DNA from: Rebecca billardiae RCC1528
Lineage: Eukaryota; Haptophyta
Direction: 5' to 3'
NCBI GenBank assembly: GCA_965240325.2
Contig: OZ251249.1
Span: forward strand, 744,001-808,000
DNA length: 64,000 nucleotides
In this document: positions 44,501 through 52,522 of the stretch, piece after piece
Position numbering within the stretch: position 1 is the stretch's first letter
How the letters are laid out: each line of letters starts with the position of its first letter
Notes under the pieces: generated by a model
The model's database searches: none
What the model saw: the letters and a program-made list of their open reading frames with translations, nothing else
Told to the model about the DNA's origin: nothing
Position numbers and translations under genes: made by a program

Positions 44501-46055
44501 AGTAGTCGCCACCGGGCATCAGCATCTCCTCGTCGGCCAGCAGCCGCGCGCGCCGCCGCTCCATGCAGACGATGCCGAGCGCGCCGCGCACCGCGCCCAC
44601 GCGCCGCGGCGCACGCCCCAACTCCACGCGCGCGCCAGCGGCGGTGCCGCGGATTCGCCACAGCGGGCGTGCGCGCCGTTGGATGGCGCGCGCGGCGCGC
44701 TCACGCCGCAGCCGCGCGTGCGCGACGGCAAACGCCACGTCCCGCCAGCCCGACTCCGCCTTCGAGGCGCGAGCGACGGCAGAGAGGGCTTGCACCCCAG
44801 CCGCAGGTGGTGGTGCGAGCAGCTGCGATGGCGGCGCGCGGCCAAACCAGAGCAGCCCAGCGCGCGCGGCGATCATCATCGCCGATTCGAGCAGCGCGTC
44901 GTCCTCGGGAAGAGTGGGCGCGTTCGAGGCGCAAACGCGCAGCGCCGTGCACGCGGCGCGCACGCCCGCGCCGTACGCCTTGCGCCGTGCTGCATCGGCT
45001 CCTGCGCCGTCAGCACGCTGCATTGCTGCTTGCATGCTGCTGAGCGCGCGGCGCTGCTCGGCGGTCGCCTTGCACCGAATCGAATCGTGGTCGAGCGCGG
45101 CGTGCTGCGGCGCGCGCGACATCTCGGCAGTGTCTCGGGGCACCGCGTCGGATGTCGCATGACGCCGAGACAGGGTGCTGCGGCGGCTGGCCCGCGCACG
45201 CCGCCTGCGCACGCCGCCACCAACGCGTCGCGCCGGATTCTCCTCGAACACGTGCCAGCCTGCTCCGCTTCGGCACGCACGCACGCGTGCGCGTGCCGCG
45301 GCGCGTTGCGCCCGCTCGTCGCGCGCGCGCCGGCGTGCGAGGCACGATTCCGTGGCCAGCGCCAGATCGCCCGCGCGCCAGTCCACCAGCGCGCGCCGCC
45401 GCTTGACGTCGTCATCACAGTGTGCCACGCGCAGCGCACCTTGCACGCGTGCGTGCACGGCATGCATGTGCGCGGGCACGCAGCGTGCGACGCGCTCCAG
45501 CACGGCAATCTGAGTGCCCGTCACGTCGAAGCTGTCCACGCCCGGAAGGTCGAGCCCGCGCGTCGCGCGCCGGCATCGCTCGACGCGCTGAGGGCGAGGC
45601 GGAGCATTCGCCTCGCGCAGTGCTCGTCTGACACACCCATGTTCGTCGCGCATGTGTACAGGAATGCAGCGCATGACGCGTGTAAGCACGGCCATGTGCG
45701 TCGCCGACGCGTCGAGGGGGTCCGCCCCCGGCATGCTCAGCCCGAGCGTCTCGTGCAGCCCCCGGGGCCGAGGCATCGCGAGGCGCAGGACATCGCCTCG
45801 TGCGCGCTTAACATGGAGTCGTTCGTCGACCATCCACTCGGGGATGGAATCATAGACGCGACGCATCTCGGCGAGGGCAGCCCTGGGAGCAGGTTGAGGC
45901 CCTCCCATTGGGACCACCGCCACAGCGCCGGCGGAGGCACCACGTCTCGTGCGTCGCCGTTCACGGCGGACACACTCACGAACTGCAGTCGAACCGGCTG
46001 CAGCTGAGACACTTTTCTCCGGCCGAGTCACGCGCGTGTTTCCTGCGCTCGTCAT
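35511..46055 (-). CDS. Helitron transposase (Rep HUH nuclease plus PIF1-type helicase) with Myb/SANT-like repeats
   Basis: An intronless frame of about 3514 residues from Met 46055; the frame is open further upstream only through a minisatellite, so that extension is rejected. The N terminus has two similar blocks (LSMPGADPLDASATHMAVL and LDLPGVDSFDVTGTQIAVL). Four Myb/SANT-like repeats follow between about 44090 and 42540 (FSVEQSLAVLETG, FSLEQSLAVLETG, LPVDDALAVLF, and SSWTIEQDIGLLQ with GKTPRACKERL). Cys clusters come next (CTCCARRC; CRVCFSCGTMMYAKEA; CTPCAQA). The Rep part has PQYFVTLTANESGW (about 39375-39416), the HUH motif GSLHVHMAVW (39177-39185 for HVH) and the paired tyrosines KYIAKYIAK (about 38680-38710). 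The helicase has GEGGTGKT (37402-37425), VVIDEVSM, AGDLHQLPAV and YVALSRVRD. Rep nicks and joins DNA ends in rolling-circle transposition and PIF1 unwinds. All motifs are intact, so the copy may be active. The Asp-rich tail ends near RARTAAARRARRADA. Confidence 0.9.
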   Translation of the reverse strand: MTSAGNTRVTRPEKSVSAAAGSTAVRECVRRERRRTRRGASAGAVAVVPMGGPQPAPRAALAEMRRVYDSIPEWMVDERLHVKRARGDVLRLAMPRPRGLHETLGLSMPGADPLDASATHMAVLTRVMRCIPVHMRDEHGCVRRALREANAPPRPQRVERCRRATRGLDLPGVDSFDVTGTQIAVLERVARCVPAHMHAVHARVQGALRVAHCDDDVKRRRALVDWRAGDLALATESCLARRRARDERAQRAAARARVRACRSGAGWHVFEENPARRVGGGVRRRRARASRRSTLSRRHATSDAVPRDTAEMSRAPQHAALDHDSIRCKATAEQRRALSSMQAAMQRADGAGADAARRKAYGAGVRAACTALRVCASNAPTLPEDDALLESAMMIAARAGLLWFGRAPPSQLLAPPPAAGVQALSAVARASKAESGWRDVAFAVAHARLRRERAARAIQRRARPLWRIRGTAAGARVELGRAPRRVGAVRGALGIVCMERRRARLLADEEMLMPGGDYYYTPMAYAPGAIAGAEPASTPPPQLPPSHDRIASTSAGQHSRAASGCCSAAGCAARVGRPAPVAAHALYAVPCAHVGAPHRDRAASEADTAPPCGAGEQGGHLAPSLVARPGAHVDGDWLNARARGGGASLAAMLGVDGLATVRDIIVARVKSSNFSVEQSLAVLETGLGYGAAAEHPALSRVAPDQIRRHRHRLRALLGKHAPTAVQRLDAHRASSARGGAAPSVSAATAAPQTDAHRAPSTRDGAAAADRCAPHLTRSESTTRRPSTTQAAADGSAISSPPATLLLEVLGAQAHARVCALISSRSQSQLFSLEQSLAVLETGVVGAPPGGHALLADLKPQQCRSHRWALHNLLRGECADALERLQAKSVELPRRPAAGKRPRAADSVASAPGARDAWPKALQRALGAEGRAQLHSVLDEHASELCLPVDDALAVLFMQFDGRSAKSMSQRHRQASKPALAQCARQLQDLLRAHAPRAHACVWPLSTLSGGSPCGTDAGEAAPRAHEVEPSVTDMDVDPTSPAAAQLGDTAEASLPTGCEGVDAHAARGAQAARGAQGERQPGTEPQGELSPEDSPERAFGRLHAALRTMHDERVLRFYTQNDSSWTIEQDIGLLQTQYAHVLHATPQRAWPAFEGKTPRACKERLLRLREVVDRLEPRLLATLFPADADDELRELVRRCADPAERARLCEAETGELPSATAALRAATAGMPEAHRAEALRLLRVEFDTAQPPEAVDRVDYSRPRTRLLHGVWTPLEPGAHYAPGARIDRRRQRATIPYEFPFTVVQEQIILSACTADTIGDCTCCARRCLLRVGPAVSASATGAAAGGGGDGDDDSGDGSAMGVGGAARCNAAAAGGAGAAAGGGGGGGDSSDGSEPRSCGAEGRAAGAAGGASGAGLGAAAGGGGVGGDASDRTATGDRGVPTVGGDGGGSGRAGAGGAHGRGETASCATTALEVCSACEACVHADQFLASPAPREAITVADVTADTTIGAIVAELSAAVAAAGGGDAANASAVPPLRLVHVSHDGAGRTTMRELPPDSTAADADLFNLAPEVIVTTYAIGDQSLYAVRRRSAHAAYYAAVGSGLEHLSTVRALAAEREQLGGSMQLDLDEKQWGVLAETLAMYDDRPCRVCFSCGTMMYAKEARRVTVVGATSLESLRAYRVYQPFIRELEREHTMVPADLFNFAPDEEAEGKERAYAARMLLQNSYDTRRSRRQYHTAWSCTPCAQATKLPTEPFAVHTTSTSRLDLCDGFTSIEGELKPTGLGVPLPPALAALTVEERLALSVLKMESALFRGYAGRMGNGYDSMGGGGLLLPADFAGWSDVILASRREGMPCTDRDRRLRAALDELKRTHPLVRDMLVCLERELLRNLRDPFPPAEGALGDQLAASGLPIADYEDATLADAEAEAVDPAAPPPPRPSGDGVPFAFEGVLESGVEPDPQALLAHNALRHQTLGTVVSRAEAAAAEAQRRPPRPAPFSAVGEPATGAYDGTADTAVLTAWYRYGLGGWREPDVREPERGAEGAADDDDAALLWAASAGGRADDEASDGDPDDAPPPPGCLGSDRYGARKRRHVSFGHYKRIRLTSPNVQLARAPEVLMYLHQRTNKRAMHAGGVTLAQGDVAAKLTPEQLAKLDGEVRERAQALDGAAPGAAQHIATEETFGRRVGSAVVGSLRYWRERYHQLMAMAVQYRTPQYFVTLTANESGWCDLANACWGHHHEKAYVEATRHYHHRLDLFLKRYLSRGVLSPLGKITHTFLRHEDQARGSLHVHMAVWVEEPTADRADGADDAAGDAEMGEAEGAPPRPRADDEPPPGIAAITHCLPREPRTAAQHAWRECVRRWQTHECVPKCTRGKKGATLRRCKSAYPFPLTVGAAGLRPNSLNAQTGRFVYTCEREEDRRISPYVPLWLAAWGAAINVQAVRGVVFLKYIAKYIAKPEGTGATRETSGMRRRAGRSALSRQLRFTNRVVAAPEMVTRTLGLAIARGEGAMRLPTALPERRMRGLKRGGAVDAGDTRWSDGPIEAYQRRPRVLQSFTYPAFHARYQVKPYAQLSDAQRADALPCLLRADEYARRRQDVTPAERVVPPLGAEAATRARQQLERENALAIEAGAAADEEILPYREPTSRTPPTPGSLFVVARAKEIGIITDFRLPTTHGDGYFYQTLLLNVPFRDSSPSAFISSRPRAAGTVNESGSLDEECVLRGLLPGGRCADAVEADAAARLQTDDERDRHLQEARDYDMLRELVPSFGAATHGARAARAGDAGAQTAAPTDEALRLEALRAAAAHANAARPTPAQLAADPDDADGVRAAPGGHFWDEHRRHAVSCTWRLTSDQYDAYALLRDAGTRQINAFLSGEGGTGKTLLLRLLVSCWRRRGHRVIVTASSAKAARLIDGETVHSALGITTSGRFNPRCVKPASKRALELARADIVVIDEVSMLNASTLTAVSSALTYAMTQGTSRFCAHAFGGKSIVVAGDLHQLPAVENPRLADQVIDSPLWPRFRLVELREMCRTDNAAWAATLSRVRLGHQHLTAADRALLEQRVCAAHCACAGLHAFEDRVVVRADELAARKAGALAPEAHAYERSHCPVTHDAIILAALRRKVDELADVYGSAPVDAIDRGVSLALARDRTESGGEVPALAADDVDRKFRTLPRRLEPYVGAQVVLTHNRKRVVGGQHINGELGTIVNMRFTSGGQQLGPSELIFRPDGAPEDGSLDVIVNRLTLTRSVRQVGRVRRTQFPVQPARAVTVHRVQGATLACPTHVLLNAEFFAPGMAYVALSRVRDPSLLHLWALDYDTIIADPRVIAQYEQLRARPLTRALVDGARDRSGDVHGGGAAVGMLRFGLQLQADRDEAALRRALRAGTAPHGATPARLIRSLPATGDAAVQMRAPPIVPPSGWASDVSSDDDDDGTSLGGFIDWDDYSSDGASDDASASESGGESASSDDDVEPDDGVRVRCLPHERRARAARELALNHRARTAAARRARRADA

Positions 46056-47311
46056 CGCGCGGTTATCGAAACGACTATAAGCCAAGACTATGACCGGACG
46101 CCCTACTATATGATGTGAGTACTCGTCATGAGACACGTTTGTATGAAAGTAGGGGGAATGTTTGTATGAAAGTAGGGGGAATGTTTGTATGAAAGTAGGG
46201 GGAATGTTTGTATGAAAGTAGGGGGAATGTTTGTATGAAAGTAACGGCTCTTCACATACGAAGATTGGACGCCTCGCGCGCGAACATTGCCGTATTTGCC
46301 AATACGGTAGAGGAGTCGGGGGGGGAGCATCAGGTAAAAGTGTGTTGTGCGTAAACTGTACGGTCGGTGGTGTTCCAGAGCGGGCGATCATCTTTCGCGC
46401 TCGCGAGCTCGCGGCCAAAAATCGCTCGGCGCCTCAGGGCCCACGTCCGGCCTGCATGGCGTCGACGGTGACCAATGCGATGGAGGCGCAGCGCAAAGCG
46501 GCGTACGAGGCGCACCGCACGCACCTGCCGGGTTTGCAGCCGTGGACAGAACCGCATCTTGGCGAGTCGGCGGCCCTCGTCGCACAGCGCTCGATCCCAC
46601 GGACGCACATCCGCCACGAGAGTGAAACGCCGAGCGTGCAACATCGTCGCCCCATCCTCCACCATGGCACGGGCGCTGCTGGACGAGGCCGACGTCGTGA
46701 AGCCAGTGGCACATGCGCTGCGCTTCATGTGCCTGCTCGAGCAGCGCGTGCCCACCCTCGATCGCGAGTGGCACACGCTCTCGCACTGCACGCGCACGCA
46801 CCGCACTTCCAGACGACCTAAACAAATGAAACATGACATCACACTCCGCCACCACTGTTTAGCTCCGAGGACATTGAACCGTCACCGTCAGGCGTCACAA
46901 GCAAGCCGCCGTCGCACGCCAATCAGTTGGCAGTGCGCCGTGCGCGCAGTCGACGCCGGCTCGGCACGATGACGAGTACGGCGCAGTGGGTGCACGAATA
47001 CACGCGCAATCACACTGTCGGTGAGATCACCAGAGTCATCTGTCGCGTTATTATTCGTCAGTGAGTCAGGTAGCTCACCATCTGATCTGTGTGTCGCACT
47101 GTTATTCGTCATCCTGCCCGTCAAACCGCTAAATAAAACTAAAAGGCGCGAATAACGACCCGCTGAAGGAAATATTGCGACAGCACTGGCACGGCCCGCC
47201 GACCCCCCCGCCCGCCAGGGCAGAGTTTTTATTAAGCGCAGCCTGCTCGTCGTCAGTCGTCCGTGCACGGGCACCGCGTCGAGCACCGCACTCCGCAGCG
47301 TTATATTGCCA
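46056..47311. other. Helitron 5' flank, no supported gene
   Basis: Contains the 23-bp minisatellite at 46136-46243 and lower-GC sequence from about 46830 to 47240. Frames of up to 196 codons on both strands (for example plus 46460-46821) lack a recognisable domain. One plus-strand block (MARALLDEADVVKPVAHAL, about 46664-46720) looks protein-like but is broken off from the frame before it. The near-repeat pair TGTCGCGTTATTATTCGTCA and TGTCGCACTGTTATTCGTCA lies at about 47040 and 47093. The element's terminus could lie anywhere in this flank. Confidence 0.4.
46136..46243. repeat. 23-bp minisatellite upstream of the Helitron ORF
   Basis: About 4.7 head-to-tail copies of a 23-bp unit, ATGTTTGTATGAAAGTAGGG then GGA. 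The full copies are identical; only the edges are degenerate. The 23-bp unit is not a multiple of three, so the reading frame through it is accidental. Confidence 0.95.
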
Positions 47312-49958
47312 TCAATCACCGCTGCCGCCGCCACCGACGCTGCCGGCCGCGTCGTCGTTGCCGTCATCGGGCTCAGCCGCGGAGTCCGGTGGTGGCGCGT
47401 GCGGCGGCGGTGGCGGCTGCGGAGCATCGCCTTCCTCCCCATCCGTCACGGCGCCGCCCGCCGGCCCGTCGGCGTCGGCCTCACCGTCCTGCTCACCACC
47501 TGGCGGGTGTGTTGCCGTCCCGGCCTGCGCCGCCCCCGGCCTGTCGGCATCTGTCGGCGGCGGCTCGTGCGGCGGCTCGTGCGGCGGGGCCGCCGCATTG
47601 GCGGCGTCTGGAGGCGGCGGCTGCGGCTGCGGCTGCGCCACCGCCTCGTCCCGCGCCGCCCCGGCGGCTGCCTCTGGCCCGGCAGCATCCGCGTGCTGCC
47701 CGTGCGCGGACGTCCGCTCGTCCTGCGGCGCCTCGAGCGGCGCCGGCCCCGCAGCAGCTGCCTCTGGCGCGGCAGTGTGCTGGGCGTGCGCCGCCGCTCC
47801 CTCGTACTGCGGCGCCTCGAGCGGGCCCCACTCCGCCTCGTGCTCCCACCGGCGCAGCAGCAGCGCGTGCGCGGCGCGCACGTACCCCACGACAGGCGCG
47901 CGCACCGCGGCGCCCACCGCCTCGGCGGTGAGCGTGGCGCCGCCGGGCGCGGGCTCGGCGGGCCCGGGCTCGCGCGGCGGCGCGCGGCCCGCGCTGCCGT
48001 CCGCCGGCTTCTCCTCGCCCTGCGGCGCGGCCGCCGCGGGCGCGTCGGCGGCTGCACCGCCGGCATCCGCGCCGCCGCCGACGGCGCCGGCGTCAGCGGC
48101 AGGACCCGCCGCCGCCACCATCCGCGGCGGCAGCAGCTGTTGCGCGCTGAACTCGAACGGCCCGCCCTCGTCGCCGCCGCGCGCCGCACGCGACACGATC
48201 TCAGCCACGGCTGCGTCCACGTCCACGCCGCCGCTGCTGCCCGCGCGCGCCGGCCGTCCGTGCGCGCTCACGCTCAGCGTCGGGTCCGCGTTCTTGACGA
48301 ACCACGGGTGGCGAAGCAGCTGCGCCATGCTCAGCCGTCGCGCGGGGTCGACGGCGAGCGCACCGCGCAGCAGGGAGGCAAGCTCGGCCGACGCGCGCGC
48401 GGGCAGCTTGAACTTGCCGCGGCACACGCGCTGCCGCAGCAGGTGGACAGAGCCGCCGTCGAAGGGGAAGGCGCCGGTGGCGAGCGCGTAGGTCATCACG
48501 CCGAACGCCCACACGTCCGCCTTTCGCCCATCGTACGGCTTGCCGCGCAGGATCTCCGGCGCGTTGTACAGAAGACTGCCGCACGGCATCGTTAGCTCCG
48601 AGCCCTCCGCCACGCGCACCGCCAGACCAAAGTCTGTGAGGGCGCACCGGCCCCAGTAATCCAGGAGTACGTTGTCCAGCTTCACGTCGCGGTGGCAGAC
48701 GGCGTGCGCGTGGCAGTAGCACAGCGCCGCCGCCGCCTGGCGCCGGCGCGAAGCAGGCGCAGGCGCAAGGGGGGCGAGGCAGACTGAGGGGGTGCGGGCA
48801 CAGTCGCGCTGCGCCGCGCGCGCGGCACGCGACCGCGCCGCCGCGCGCCACCCATCGCGTGCGGCGCGCTGACGCCCGCCGCGGCGCGCGCCGGCCCCCC
48901 GCTTCCCGTGCGTGCACACACCGCTGCCCACCGCACCCGCCACGCCCGCCACGCCGCCCGCCCGCCCGCCGCGCGGAGCGCCGCACGCGCACACCTGCAC
49001 GAGGATGGAGGCGGCGTCACCCTCCGGCACCGCGCCGCCGCGTCCGTCGAGGTACGCAGCCAGCGAGCCGCCGCGCACGATCTCCTGCACGATGTAGAGG
49101 TGGGAGGAAGTCTCGCGCACGTGGAGCACCTGCGGCAGTGTGTGTGTGCGCGTGTGCGTGTGTGGCGGCGGGGGCGCGCGAGGCATGGGCGGTGGTGCGG
49201 CCGCGGGCGCGTGGCAGGGCTGACGCGGCCGCGCACGCGCGCGCTCGGCGCGCCGGACGCGTGTGTGGACTCGGCCGCGCGCGCGCGCGTAGCCGCCCCG
49301 CGGCGGAGTGGGGAAGGCACGTGCCGCGCAGCCGCACTCCGCCCCGGCGGGTGGCCGGGTGGCGGCACGGCATGTGCCGCGCTGCTTCCCCACGCAATAA
49401 GGAAACAGCATCACGCCAAAAAAACAAGCATGCTGCGAAATCAAAAATCAAAAGGCGCACCTTGACAATGTTGGGGTGGTCGAGCCACGCCTGCAGCCGC
49501 CACTCCATCTCCGCGCGGTGGCGCAGCCGCGCGTTGCTCAGCGCCTGCCGCCGGAGGCATTTGATCGCCACCTGCGCACACGAGGCGGCGGCGGGGCCAA
49601 CAGCCGCCAGCCACAGCGGGGGCGCCGTACCAGCCAGGGGGGCGTGCGTGCGCGCGCGGCGCGAGGCAGCGCGGCGCGTGAGCGCAGGCGCGCATGGCGC
49701 CCGCCGGGGCGCGCCGCGCGCGCACCTCGCAGCCCGACAGGCGGTGCACGCCCAGTCGCACCGCGCCGTAAGACCCAGTCCCCAGCTGCCGGCCCATCGC
49801 GTACAGAAGGTTCACGGAAACTTCCTCCGCGCCCGCGGCGAGACCGCCGGGCGACGGCCCGGCGGGGCGGGCGGGCGGCGGGGAGGAGGGCGGCGAGCTG
49901 CGCGGCGCATCCGCGCCCACCGCAGCGCCGCGCCCACCGTCGTCACCGCCGCCGCCCT

Positions 49959-49996
<38 letters not shown>

Positions 49997-51372
49997 GCGG
50001 CGGCGGCGGTTCCTCTCTCGCCGCGGCCGGCGCTCGCGGCCGCGGCGAGCGACGCGCGGCGCGGCTTGCGCGCGGAGCGCTGCTGCGGCGGCTGCCGCGC
50101 CACGGCGGGGCTCGCCCCAGGCACCCGCCGCCTGCGCCCGGAGCCACGCCCCTGGGCCAGCGCCGCCTTGCCCGCCGCGGGCGGCGGCGGCGGCGGCTTC
50201 GGCTCTGCTGCGGCCGCGGCCGCGGCGCCGGGCGAGGGCGCGCGCGCTGCCGGCGGCGGCGCCGCCGGGCTCAATGGCGGCACAGCCGCCTCGGCGGGCT
50301 CGGCGAGCGGCGGGCCAACCACCGCGCGCGCGCCCGCGCCCGCGCCCGCCGCCTCGGCCCCGGCGCCCTCCGCAGCAGCGGCCGGCGTCGCGGCCGGCGC
50401 CGCATCGAGCGCAGCAGCAGTGGCCTGCGGCGCGCCCGCGGGCGCGCCCGCCGCCCGCTCCGCATCGGCGTCGGCTACCGCGGCGTCACGCGCAGCTGGG
50501 CCCGCGTGGGCCTCGCCCGCGCCACGTGCCGCCTCCTCCGCGCCCGGCGCCGCCTCAGCCGAGTCCGGGTGAGTCCGGCGCTCGTCTGGCTGACCGCCGT
50601 CGTCGTTGACGCGCGCGGCGCCGTCGTCGCGAGCGGCGGGAAGCATGGCGGGCGCGGAGGAGACGTTGGGCGCGCCACGCCGGCTGGCGCGCGCGCGCGC
50701 CGCGCCCGGCCGCACCCGCGTGCGCACGCCACCACCCAGCCCGTGCCCACCGCCACCGCCACCACCCACGCCGCCGCCGCCGCGCCGTCGCCGCGTCGGC
50801 GATGGCGCGTGGGCATCCGCGCGCGCGCGCGCGCGCGGCTCGGCGGCGGGGTGCTCGTGGTCGGGTGGCGAGCGGGAGCGGCCGGGCGAGCGCGATCGAT
50901 CGAGCTCGTCCGCGCCGCCGGCGCCCGTCGACACGGCGCGCCGCTCGGGCGAGGCCGCGCCGGTGCGCGCGCGGCCGCCGGCGTGTGGCAGCGCAAGCGA
51001 GCGCGCGCCGCGCAGCTGCCGGCGGTGGCGGCCGGAGGGCGCGGCGGGGCCGGCGAGCGGGTTGTCGGCGAGGAGCGCGCGCGCGCGCGCGAGCGTCATC
51101 CCCGCGCCCGCCGCGCCGTGCACGCCGCCCTCCGCGCCGCCGCCGGCCGGCGCGATGCGCGGCAGCGGCAGCACACTCGCGCCCTTGGCTGCGGCGGGGC
51201 CGTATGCGGTTGGGTCGGTGGCGGATGGCACGTCCGCCATACGGCCGCGCGCGCCAACGGGCGGGAGCGAGGTGCCCCCGCCACCGCCGCCGCGCGCGCC
51301 GCCCGCCCCGCGCTCATTGTGCGCTGGCTCGAGGAGCGGCGGGGGCGACATCGCCCACGGCCCCCGGCGCAT
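47312..51372 (-). CDS. Ser/Thr protein kinase, CAMK/SNF1-like
   Basis: Four exons, 51372-49726, 49571-49461, 49129-48995, 48736-47312 (introns 154, 331 and 258 bp, all phase 0, GTG..AG), give 1105 residues. The first 520 residues are Ala/Pro/Gly/Arg-rich and presumably disordered. The kinase domain spans about 525-775: glycine loop LGTGSYGAVRLG, catalytic Lys in VAIK created exactly at the first splice junction, HPNIVKV, catalytic loop HRDVKLDN, DFG in LTDFGLAVR, and NAPEILRG. These residues are all intact, so an active enzyme is expected. The activation-loop sequence (PCGSLLYNAPEIL) and the HPWF end are typical of CAMK/SNF1-like kinases. The C-terminal 330 residues are low complexity (Pro/Ala/Gln/Glu). 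The start could be Met 51372 or the Met eight codons in. The neighbouring minus-strand calpain fusion ends 388 bp upstream. Confidence 0.85.
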
Positions 51373-51760
51373 CGACCGTCATCTGTTGGCCTGCTGGCTG
51401 CTGCCCCAACGCGAGGGGCCGCCTACGAAACGTCCACGATGGCGGCGTCAGCCCGCGCGGGTGGGCTGTGCACCCAGCACGCGCACCGTAGGTGAGCATC
51501 ACGGCGGCGTGCATCGATCGTCATCGTCAGCATCGTGCATGCAGCAGTCGTCACCATCAGCCGCTCAGCCGATTCAGCGGGCTCACCGCGGGGCTGAGAG
51601 CGCCTGAACGGCGGGCCGCGCCCTGCCAGACCGCAAAGAGTGTCACCGCCGGCCCCGGCCCGCGACCGGCCGTCGGCAATGGGTCCTCTGGCGCGCGTGG
51701 TGCGACAGGTGCGTCGCGCCGACGAGCGCCAACGCCCACCGGCCCGCGCGGAGACCGTGG
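51373..51760. other. Intergenic, no gene seen
   Basis: About 390 bp between the kinase start and the stop of the calpain-like gene. No ORF or repeat stands out. It should hold the kinase promoter and the 3' UTR of the upstream gene. Confidence 0.4.
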
Positions 51761-52482
51761 CTACGGCCACACCGTCACGCCGAGCGTGAGGCTCCCCTCG
51801 ATCAGCGCGTGCGCGCGCTCGAGCGGCGTGCCGTCGCGCGGCGCGTGCGCGAGGTGCACCACCGCCTTGCCTAGGAAGTCGTGCGTGCCGAGGGCGTCGT
51901 GGTCGTACACGTCGACGACGACGGACGCGTGCGCGGAGACGCCGTCGAAGGTGAACGCCTCCGCCCACGCCGGCCGCGCGGACGAGGGGAACACGGCCGT
52001 GCGGCCGCGCTGCGTCCGGTGCACGTCGTCGATTTTGACGAAACAGAAGGCGCAGGGGAGCGAGCCGGCGCCGCCCGGCGGCGGCTGGCCGGCGCGCAGC
52101 GCGGCGCGCGCCTCGGGCCCGCCGCCGTCGCGCGGCGGGAGGCCGTCCGCGCGGAGCACGCGCACCTGCACCGTGTGCCGCGCCTCGGCGGGCGCGCGCG
52201 CGTCGGGCGCGCGCGCCGCCTGGTCCCAGTCCACCGCGTCCGCCTCTGCGCAAAACGGCGCCTCGCGCGGCGCGGGCGGGCCGGCCGCGGCCGTGGGCGC
52301 GCCGTGCAGGTGGGCGCGGTAGCGGGCGACGAGCGCGTCGGCCTCGGCGCTGTCGCGCAGCGCCGGGCACGCGGAGAGCTGCGCGCGCGCGGCGCGCGGC
52401 GCGCACGGCGTCAGTACGGCGCGGCGCGGCGGCGTGTGTGTGTGTGTGGCGCGCGCGCGCGGCCCCCGCCCGCGGTGTCGGC

Positions 52483-52522
<40 letters not shown>

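Noticed and set aside
46056-46418. N-terminal extension of the Helitron ORF to 46418
   Set aside because: The extension reads through a 23-bp tandem repeat in shifting frames; the peptide is repeat-derived, so Met 46055 was preferred.
46460-46821. Plus-strand ORF upstream of the Helitron as a gene
   Set aside because: No domain, protein-like blocks occur in two different frames, and no splice junction joins them convincingly.
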